From: Ovis canadensis
Lineage: Eukaryota > Chordata > Mammalia > Artiodactyla > Bovidae
DNA: 64,000 bases
Direction: 5' to 3'
Assembly: GCF_042477335.2 (NCBI RefSeq)
Contig: NC_091262.1
Location: 38,103,001-38,167,000 of the forward strand
Shown: piece after piece, positions 55,791-64,000 of the stretch
How positions within the stretch are numbered: position 1 is the stretch's first letter
How the letters are laid out: each line of letters begins with the position of its first letter
Notes under the pieces: model-generated
What the model saw: only the letters and a program-made list of their open reading frames with translations
Database searches by the model: none
What the model was told of the DNA's origin: nothing
Made by a program: the position numbers and the translations under genes

Positions 55791-58700
55791 GGTGTCTCCT
55801 CCCCTTCTCTGGCTCCTCCTCCATCTGCCCTTCCCAGTTCTTAGTGGGAGGTTTCCTTGCTTGACTACTCTTAGTGTGGAAGATGCACCGCAGCACCCTC
55901 AGTCCAGGGAGGGCAGATCACTTCCTCTTACTCTAAAAAACACTTTGGTGGCCCTTCGGCCCTCATTCCACCACACCTGCCTCTGCAGTATTCCAGTCAT
56001 GGCAGGAGGGTGTTATGAAAGTAGTACTCCTCAGTGTATCTTTTCCATCTCAAAACTTTGTGTGCCCAAGACTGCCATGGCTGGACCCAAACTAGACTTG
56101 GCTGAGTATTTAGGGACATTCAGGGTATGGTGCTCCAGTGGAGTTTGGTAGGGGTCCTACCTCGGTGGCCTTGGTGCAATAGCCCTTTCCTCTTCCCTTT
56201 CAGAGGTCCTGCCCTACTGCCCCTCTGTTCCCCTAAGTCACATGTTTCTTGCTTTTGCTGTTCCTTTTGTGGAGGACACTCTGCCTCCATCTTCAGAGGA
56301 AGATAGAAATGAAATCTTGTCAGTCAAGTGTCAGGTCACTTATCCCTTTCTCAGAGGACTTCCTTAGTGCCCACCTAAAGTATTAGCCTTGTCAGTGCTC
56401 ATCATGTTTATTTAAGGTAAGCTTGATGAGAGCATGAAGTTGCCCTGTTTTATATCCAATCCAGTGAGCACCTGACCCACGATAGGCACTTAATTAAGTG
56501 TTTCACTAGTGGCTGTTTATCTTTTCACTCTTCTCTCCATTAGAAGTTCTCACCTTAGAAGAGTTTGTTGGAAATATCAAAGAGTACAAGAAAGGCCATT
56601 AGGTATAAGATACTCATGTTTATGAATTCATGACCAAATTAAATATGCAGTTTTACATAAACAGAGGCGTGTGTGTGTGCTTCTCCCCCATCCTCCCCTT
56701 CTCCCCTTAGAGTAGCTCTGAGTGGCTCGGGTGCAGGAGTGTGTGTTCTTGCTGTGCGACCCGCTCCTTCCTTCTCGCTTTTACGCCTCAGGCTCAAGCT
56801 TGCCCTCATGAATGTGTCTCCTGCTCTGACTCAGGACTTCTGGGCACCAGGTTCCTGGGGACTGGAATTCAGCCCCTCCCCCATCCCTCTCCTCCCTGCC
56901 CTTCCCTGACTGGGATGGCCCAGGTCCCCCACAGCCTCCCCAGGTGGTATCTAAGTCCCACCTGGGCTTGCTGGGCTCCCTGGAGGTATGGACTGGCTCT
57001 GACAGAGCTATTGGGAAGGGGTGGTGAGACCCTGCTTGCTGGGATCCTTCTGTGGCCTCTCAAATGTGAGCCTCCTGCCACTTCTGAGCCACCTTCCCTT
57101 TCTGTCCCTGCTGGCCTTTCTGCATCCTCATCAGTGGGCCAGATGACTCAGGCCTGCAACCTCATGGAGACCTGATTCCCCTGCCGTTGGATTTCAGGTC
57201 CTGGCTCTCCCATCCCCCTAGAGTTCTTGAGAGGCCCCCATGGCCCCTCCTGCACCCTTCCCAGAGTGAAGGTGCTGGTGCAGAGCAGCACACCCCACCT
57301 CGGAGGCTCCCCTTCACCTCAACCTTAGCCTGAGCTCAGCAGAAGCGAGCTGACCAGCCAGCAGAGGGCAGCACCTGTCTGGTTTCCAAGCCTGCCATCC
57401 GGAGGCCTTGGAGGGGAGGCAGCCAGGGCCTTGAAGTCTAGGGCTCAGACACCATGGCTCACAGCCACTCAAGATGCCCTTGACCTGCCACCTCCTGCTC
57501 CTTCTCTTGACAAGGCCTTGACCTCATATCTCTAGGTCTTGGCACCACAAAATGGATGCAGAGGTTCCATTTTTGCGGGGTTTGCTCTATGCCAGATTAT
57601 TTGGGGTGGAGCCCCCCACACTGGGCCCTGGGACCAAAACCCAGTTCCTCTCCCTAAAGCATCTTTCTTCGATGAGATGAGTCCTGAGTGCTGAGGACGG
57701 GAGCTCAGTCTCTCTGGCTCCACCTTCATCAGAGGGACCCTGTGTTCTGAATCTAACAAGGGTGTGTGGAGTGAGATACAAATCAGAATTAGAAAAGGAG
57801 GAGAGGGTCAGTTGTGGCCCAGCTTTCCCCCACGGGGCTACAAGATACTGTCTTAATCCTCCACCATCCTCCAGTCTCCTCCCTCTTCTTCTCTGGACTG
57901 ACCTTGGTTTTGCTCCCGTTCAATTCCCCCATTCTTCCCTGTTATCACCAACCAACACTGAGTGAGGTCACGTGCTTCATTACAATCCTTTACAAGGACT
58001 CCTATTCTCCATGTCAGTGCCCTTTTCCCTGACCTTTGACCCCTACCACATCCCACCCCTTCAACACAGTCATATCCTATGGAGTTACCTGCTGAAGATG
58101 AGAACAGTCTGATTCTCGTGACGGGTCCATCACCATGGTGATTCCCGAGCCCAGCCTCCCCACCCCTGCAGCCTCATCCCCAGCATGCTGAAGGCACGCA
58201 CCGTGCCCTCCAGAGTCAGTCAGTGGGGCCAGGATGTCCTCGGTCACAGTCGGTGACACTGCTTTCCTGAAAAGCATCGGAGTCATTTCTACCACCTCGA
58301 CCATTGCCTCATCCACATGGGGACCCCTGCTTGGCTTTATAAAAATGAGAGCCATCCAGGGTCTTTTTCTGCTTTTCTTCCTTTGAGGGGATAGAGGCCA
58401 CAATGTTTTTGTCGGTGGTGATTTTGTTCATTATTGTCTGCATTTTTTTGCAAAATTTACCCTCTCTCCATAAGAAGCTGTGCTGCCAGCAGTGGGGGAG
58501 GAGCCCAAAGGAGCATGGGATTGCTGTACTCTGGTCCCATCCCCCTCTACTTTCTCTCCCCCTGTTCCAGTGTTTCCTTGGGTTTCCATCTCCAAACCTG
58601 AGTGGTAAAGGATGGGGGGAAGGAGAAGTTTCTCACTGCACCAAGAAGCACTGCTTCCAGGGCTGCAGCTCTGAAAATCCTCTGCCACCTTCTCAGGCCT

Positions 58701-59326
58701 GGTTGCCCACAGCCCCGGAGGCAATGTCGGCAGAGGGCAAGCCTTCCACTTGCGGCTTCTGGCAGCTGCAGCACAGGGGTGGAGGCCTGGAGTTGGGCTC
58801 TGAAGGCTCAATTTCTACCCTGACTTTTCCAGTGAGGATTTGAGCAGGCTCCACAGGGAAAGGCCCACAAAGCCTCTGTAACCCTTCAAGTCCATAGATG
58901 GAGACGTGGGGCCAACAGAGGTAGGACCCTGCCTGCCCACTGCTGCTCCCAGGGAGGGGGCTGCCTGCACAGACCAGGACACACAGCTTCCCAGCAGGAG
59001 AGTTTCCCCTTTGATGCTAGGGTTCTCCGACCCACAGACAAGATGCCACAGTCCTCAGCTCTCTCCCCGATGCCCGCCTCTCAGGAGCTGTCTCCCGGCC
59101 GCCCGTGGAATCAGGACCTCTGCACAGGGCCACTGCTCTGGTCCACGAGGCCAGGCTCCCTCCTCTCTGTGCTGAGCTATGTTGGCTGCTGAGGGCAGCT
59201 CCACCCAAAGGGTCCTGGTTATGCGGGTCCTCTGTCCCTGGGAGGTGGAGGGGGCGATGCGGAGGAGCAGAGGGGCAAAGACAAGTGGGGACAACAGCAG
59301 CAGGGTCAGAAGAGGGTGGCAGCATC
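55791..59326. other. unique sequence, no supported gene
   Basis: C/T-rich plus strand with several medium open frames on both strands, for example minus 58,077-58,403 and plus 58,403-58,843. None has a recognisable domain. The minus frame ends at a donor-like cag|gtaact near 58,084, which could be an exon end, but nothing else supports it. Confidence 0.4.
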
Positions 59327-59566
59327 TCAGACCACAGCCGAGGAGGAGGATGGGGACGCCGAGGAGGCAGCCGAAGGGGACGCCGAGGACGGACTATTCC
59401 AGAACAGCCAGCGCCGCTTGGGCTGCCGCTTCAGGTGCAGATAGTCCTCCTTCTCACGCTCCTTCCGGGCCCACTGGTAGTGGTCTTCCTCCTTCAGGTA
59501 CCAGACGGGCGGCCACCAGTGTTTCTCGAAACACTGCTGGTTTTCTGGGGCAGAACGGCAGTAGGG
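59327..59566 (-). CDS. exon-like block of unrecognised minus-strand gene (C-terminal)
   Basis: After acceptor catcttcctcacacag (minus strand, ending at 59,567) 79 codons run to TGA/TAG at 59,327. The start is [20 protein letters not shown], the centre [18 protein letters not shown] and [17 protein letters not shown], the tail serine/alanine-rich. Composition (many W, Y, K, E and few simple repeats) is unlike chance frames nearby. No membrane segment is visible. I do not recognise the family. Its start phase (0) does not fit the phase-1 end of the exon at 60,886, so an exon is missing between them or the gene is broken. Confidence 0.5.
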   Translation of the reverse strand, partial: PYCRSAPENQQCFEKHWWPPVWYLKEEDHYQWARKEREKEDYLHLKRQPKRRWLFWNSPSSASPSAASSASPSSSSAVV

Positions 59567-60404
59567 CTGTGTGAGGAAGATGCAGGAGGAGGGGCAGAGG
59601 GACTCCCACCCCTGCCCTGCTGCCATGGAACATGCCTCTGGTCCTCCTGGGCCCACATGCCAACCCCTGGGGACCAGAAGCGGAAGCCCTGCCTTCACTG
59701 AGCCCCCAGAGAGAGTCAGCTGCCCAGGGAGTGGAGCCGACGGTCCCCACTGGGGAAAGGCATTTCCACTTGCATTTTTCTTCCAGGCAGAGGGAAGATC
59801 CTATCAAGGCTCAGAGAATAAAGCAGGCTGCGACTAGGGATGAGGGAGAAATGGCGAGAACTGTGGGCAAGAAGATGCTCGGCCTGGCTGGGGGGACAGC
59901 AGATGCAGCTGGCAGAGCTGAGGTTCTGAGAGGAAACGTGCAGGGGATGGGGGTGTGCAGGAGGTCAGATGGGAGGGAAGGCTAGGCTGAGGGGTTTGGA
60001 CTTATTCTAGAAGGTGTGGGGGCTCCACGGAAGTTTGGGACCAGGGGAGTGAGGCAGTTGGAGCTGTCCTTTAGAAAGAAAATGCTAGAAGGGTGATGAG
60101 GAGAGAGCAGGAGTGGGAGAACTGGTAGAGCACTGGTGGGGAGGAGGGTCACAGCAACACAGACGGTGCTCAGTGAGGACCAAGTGGGGGGGGCAGCCAC
60201 ACCTCTCCCTGGATCCCATGAATCCTGGACCCCTGGACTCCTGTCAGGCCCCAGGACCTGAGACACCAATTAAGCGGAGACCAAACAGCAGGGACCCCAG
60301 AGGATACCCAGATCTGTGTTGTCCAAGCTGTGACTTGTGCCCATTCCTAGGTTATGAACTTAATATCATGAGTCATGAACAGTATTAATAACAACTGATA
60401 AATT

Positions 60405-60625
60405 TTTCAATCTGTGTACTAGGTCACAAGATAAAATGTAATTCTTGATAACCTAGAGGGGTGGGATGTGGGGATGGGAGGGAGGATCAAGGGGGAGGGG
60501 ATATATGTATAATTATGGCTGATTTGCATTGTTGTTTGGCAGAAACCAACCAACATTGTAAAAATTAACAACCAAACAAAAATGTATTTCTTATTGTGGA
60601 GTTTGGTCCACAAACATCTAAAAAA
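60405..60625 (+). mobile_element. artiodactyl L1 3' UTR fragment
   Basis: Reads acctagaggggtgggatgtg, ttatggctgatttgcattgt and accaaccaacattgtaaaaa. Sense copy of the family seen antisense at 32.6 and 37.5 kb. It sits in the intron of the minus-strand candidate gene. Confidence 0.85.
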
Positions 60626-60885
60626 ATACCACTTCTAGTCTGTACCTGTGAAAAGCAGAAGCTCAGAGGGGCAGAATGAATTGCCCAAGGTCTCCGGCGG
60701 GCCGGGGCGGGGGGGCCACCCTCCACATCCGCGCTTTTTCCAGGACCCCCTCCGCTGGGCCGGGTGCATGTTTGCAGGCTACTCCCTACCCACAGGGGTC
60801 TTTGGCAGCCTCTGGGCGCCTGGGGTCAGGTCAGAGGCTTGGACCCAAGGAGAGGGAGGCGACAAATGCCGCTGGGGATGCTCAC

Positions 60886-60991
60886 CTGGGGACATGGCCT
60901 TCATGTCTCGGGGGAACTTGCGACACACATTGCTGTAGTTGGTGCAGAAGTGGTGAAGACACCGGTCAGCCAACTGGAACGCACAGTGGAA
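60886..60991 (-). CDS. exon-like block of unrecognised minus-strand gene (middle)
   Basis: 106 bases between acceptor ctgtccgttcccag and donor gtgagc on the minus strand. In phase 0 it encodes [20 protein letters not shown] and then [15 protein letters not shown]. Four cysteines are spaced C-x8-C-x4-C-x6-C, suggesting a disulphide-bonded or metal-binding small domain (inference). Both splice sites are canonical. Confidence 0.55.
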
Positions 60992-61412
60992 CTGGGAACG
61001 GACAGGAACATGTCTGTGCTGGGACCCCTGGGCCAAGGTCTGCACACAGATGTCTCCTTTTGCCTTCAGAGCCAGAGCTTTGGCGCAGGTGGGCAAAGAC
61101 CCTGAGTCACAAAGAACCCACCTCGAGAGGCAAGGCCACACAAAACCATGACGGAATGACATGGATTTGTCCCACCTCACCCGTGACCTGCCCCCAGCAG
61201 CCCCAGAAACCCACAGTCCTAGGAGGTCTGCCCTCCTCAGATCTGACCCCTCGTCCTCCATGCTGGACCAGAGCAGCCTACACTAAGGTGCTGACAAGCG
61301 GGCTTAGAGAGCTGACCTCCCAGGCGTATCTGGCATATTTTAACTTCATAAACTAATCTTTAGAATTTTTGACACCCTGAGGGCTGGTAGGGGAGATTTT
61401 GCTTGCCTGTTT

Positions 61413-61612
61413 TGGGTGGCTCAGACAGTAAAGAATCTGCCCGCAATGCAGGACACCTGGGTTCAATCCCTGGGTCAGCAGGATCCCCTTGAGGAGGAAA
61501 TGGCAACCCACTTCAGTATTCTTGCCTGGAGAATCCCAGAGACAGAGGAGCCCGGCAGGCTAAAGTGCATGGGGTCGCTGAGAGCCAGACATGACTGAGC
61601 AGCTAACACTAT
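61413..61612 (+). mobile_element. Bov-tA SINE
   Basis: Sense copy with ggtggctcagacagtaaaga, ggttcaatccctgggtcagc and an end near agccagacatgactgagc. Confidence 0.94.
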
Positions 61613-61958
61613 CACTTGGGAAAATGCAGGCAGGAAGTTCATCTTAGATGGAGAGTCCCCAGTGTGCCTTAAATGACCTCAGCAGGCAGCAACCGCGTCT
61701 ATGCAGGGCTCTGGGCTTCCCTCCCCTGCCCAACGGTTGCCTGAAGTCTCCGTCCCTTCCTGCCACAGCCAGCCTCTCCTCTCGGCATGTTGAGGTGCAT
61801 CCTCTGGCTGGAGGATAAGACGGGTCTGCACACTGGGGGAACCAAGTCTGTCAATGGGTTTCCTTCCTACCCACCACCTCCCGAACCCTCCCATTTGCTG
61901 CCAACAGGCAGAGCCCAGAGCTGAGAATGTTGGAGAGATGCAGTCCCTGTCATCCTAC

Positions 61959-62046
61959 CTGAGCCAGCTCCAGGAACACAAGGACGTCCCATCGGTGTCC
62001 ACCATCATCTGAGTTGCTTCCATCAGCCCAGTCTCTGTGTACTGCT
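61959..62046 (-). CDS. exon-like block of unrecognised minus-strand gene (upstream)
   Basis: 88 bases between acceptor tgtgtgtgtcacag and donor gtagga on the minus strand. Read so that it ends in phase 0, it encodes AVHRDWADGSNSDDGGHRWD and then VLVFLELAQ, which joins the FHCAFQ exon in frame. The start would be in phase 2. No initiator exon was identified further upstream. The minus frame continues open beyond the acceptor, so the border is inferred from the splice signal alone. Confidence 0.4.
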
Positions 62047-62914
62047 CTGTGACACACACACAGCCAGGAATGGGCTGAAGAACCACAGGAGTGGACAGGC
62101 TCTCGTTCCTCCCCTCCCCGACCCCAGCAGGGGCCCACAGCACGGCAAAGAGAGCCCCGGGGCCAGTCCCAACAGACCAGGAAAGGCCACAGGAGATTTA
62201 AGTCTGCTCCCACTAGTGAGGAAACCAGGATTAGAGCAAGACTTTCCCACTGGAGTGGAGGCGGGAAGTGAAGGAGACTGGAATAACCTATGAAGTTTTT
62301 TAAGCTACATATGTTGCAGTAAGGAGTTAAACAGGTGGAGTGAAAGCCCCCACCCCTGAGAATCAGCCACTGATACTGATGGGAGAGGATATTAAATCTC
62401 ACACTTGCTGAGAACTATTTATTAGAACTAAGGATTAAATCAAGTTGTTCATATTAACTTAAATTTTGTAATAAATTGTGTACTAACCTTGCATTTCATG
62501 TTAAGACCTTTCTAGGGAAGAAGTAAACACTTTTAGTTCTGAATTTTAAGTGTATCAGTATAAACTGATAAAGTATTTTATCTTTAAAAGTAATATGTCT
62601 CAGCTGAGTCCATGGAAAAAGACCTAGAAACAACAGCCATCCCAACAGCAAAAGCATTGCTAATGCAAATACTGTGGCCTTGAAATCCCATTTCCAACTA
62701 CAGGAAGCCAAGACTTCTCAGAGAAATGGCTGACTCCAGGTATGGGGCAGGAATGTACACGATGAACCGGGCACATCTTGTCATTCCAGAGCATCAGAAA
62801 GCTCCTCTAGAGACTCCACAGCCAACTTGAAGAGACTTCTACAGGTTAAAGGAACAGTAGAGTATCTGAGTTTCCATAAAGCTAATTGCAATTATTGAAA
62901 ACCGACAGCTGGAA
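62047..62914. other. unique sequence
   Basis: No exon recognised. AT-rich from about 62,400. Confidence 0.45.
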
Positions 62915-63725
62915 TCAAGATTGCCGGGAGAAACATGAATAACCTCAGATATGCAGATGGCGCCACCCTTATGGCAGAAAGCGAAGAAGAACTAAAGAAC
63001 CTCTTGATGAAAGTGAAAGAGGAGAGTGAAAAAGTTGGCTTAAAACTCAACATTCAGAAAACTAAGATTGTGGCATCTGGTCCCATCACTTCATGGCAAA
63101 CAGACGTGGAAACGATGGAAATACTGAGAGACTTTATTTGGGGGGGCTCCAAAATCACTACAGATGGTGATTGATGCTGTGAAATTAAAAGATGCTTGCT
63201 CCTTGGAAGAAAAACTATGACCAACCTAGACAGCATATTAAAAAGCAGAGACATTACTTTACCAACAAAGGTCCATCTAGTCAAAGCTATGGTTTTTCCA
63301 GTAGTCATGTATGGATGTGAGAGTTGGACTATAAAGAAGGCTGAGTGCTAAAGAATTGATGCTTTTGAACTGTGGTGTTGGAGAAGACTCTTGAGAGTCC
63401 CTTGAACTGCAGGAGATCAAACCATTCAATCTTAAAGGAAATTAGTCTTGAATATTCATTGGAAGGACGGATGGTGAACCTGAGACTCCAATACTTTGGC
63501 CACTTGATGTGAAGAACCAACTCATTTGAAAAGATCCTGATGCTGGGAAAGATTGAAGGCAGGAGGAGAAGGGGACGACAGAGGATGAGATGGCTGGATG
63601 GCATCACTGACGTGGACATAAGTTTGAGTAGGCTCCAGGAGTTGGTGATGGACAGGGATGCCTGGCATGCTGCAGTCCATGGGGTCGCAAAGAGTCGAAC
63701 ACGACTGCGTAACTGAACTGAACTA
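62915..63725 (+). mobile_element. BovB LINE 3' fragment
   Basis: Longest BovB piece here. It starts near gccgggagaaacatgaataa, with NNLRYADGATLMAESEEELK (the RT YADD-like region, here YADG), then LLMKVKEESEKVGLKLNIQK and SGPITSWQ. It continues through shifted frames to the tip aactgaactgaacta. Retrotransposition-incompetent because it is truncated and frameshifted. Confidence 0.96.
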
Positions 63726-63849
63726 AAAACCAATAGAGTATGTTCAAGTCAAAAATTCATAATCGCATGTAATATTAATAACAAAAACTCAACTGGTCAC
63801 TCTCAAAGGATGATAGGAAACAAATGTGTATCTTGAAAACTGGTAAACT

Positions 63850-64000
63850 GGGACTTCCCTGGTGGTCCAGTGGCTAAAACTCTACACTTCCAATGCAGGG
63901 GACCCAGGTTCAACCCCTGGGAAGGGAGCTAGATCCCACATGCTGCAACTAAAGATCCTTCATGCCACCACTAAGACTCCACTGCAGCCAAATAAGTACC
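63850..64000 (+). mobile_element. tRNA-derived ruminant SINE (CHR type), runs to window edge
   Basis: Starts gggacttccctggtggtcca, has caggttcaacccctgggaag and a tail with ctgcagccaaataagtacc. Confidence 0.9.

Noticed and set aside
58077-58403. Minus-strand frame of 108 codons ending at a donor-like site
   Set aside because: A donor-like cag|gtaact alone is weak evidence, and no acceptor or related peptide was found.

Overview
The window is ruminant (bovid-type) nuclear DNA. The evidence is the interspersed repeats: BOV-A2 dimers, Bov-tA and other tRNA-derived artiodactyl SINEs, many 3' fragments of the RTE-type LINE BovB, a bovine-type L1, and ancient mammalian MIR, L1M, MLT1/MST-like and MER1-like remnants. 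Protein signal is confined to short exons with GT/AG borders, as expected for a vertebrate. No bacterial, plasmid, phage or CRISPR features were seen.

Layout. 1-3085: 3' half of a sense L1 with a broken ORF2. 3.1-7.4 kb: GC-rich unique sequence without a recognised gene. 7.4-11.6 kb: BOV-A2, then an old antisense L1 interrupted by antisense BovB. 11.6-13.9 kb: unique sequence and a small VNTR. 13.9-43.8 kb: the main feature, a strongly diverged paralogue of PPFIA1 (liprin-alpha-1). 36.7-37.4 kb: a large minisatellite inside that locus. 45.1-45.5 kb: a long CCAT microsatellite. 46-48 kb: LTR-like remnants. 48.43-48.54 kb: one cortactin (CTTN) repeat exon on the minus strand. 50.6-55.8 kb: a dense nest of BovB, Bov-tA, L1 and MER1 fragments. 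59.3-62.05 kb: three exon-like blocks of an unrecognised cysteine/tryptophan-rich minus-strand gene. 62.9-64 kb: BovB and a SINE.

The PPFIA1-like locus has exons for the N-terminal coiled-coil half and the linker of liprin-alpha. In these the reading frame is open, indels against the recalled human protein are multiples of three, and every exon junction from 15.1 to 34.6 kb is phase-compatible. A possible start exon at 13,915, with strong ATG context and a phase-0 donor, would join the first liprin exon in frame and give a predicted product of about 590 residues. The first SAM-domain exons at 43.4-43.8 kb are broken by two one-base deletions, a TAG, an 8-bp duplication and a lost splice acceptor. 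One linker exon is duplicated 7 kb downstream, and the second copy is frameshifted. The locus is therefore either a pseudogene whose 5' half decayed little, or a lineage-specific coiled-coil liprin-like gene without SAM domains. Sequence alone does not decide this.

CTTN lies next to PPFIA1 in mammals, on the same strand. A diverged, inverted CTTN exon close to a PPFIA1 paralogue suggests a duplicated and rearranged PPFIA1-CTTN segment. A pair of inverted repeat arms at 34.8 and 44.8 kb supports local rearrangement. Comparisons with human liprin-alpha-1 and cortactin use remembered sequences, so identities are approximate.
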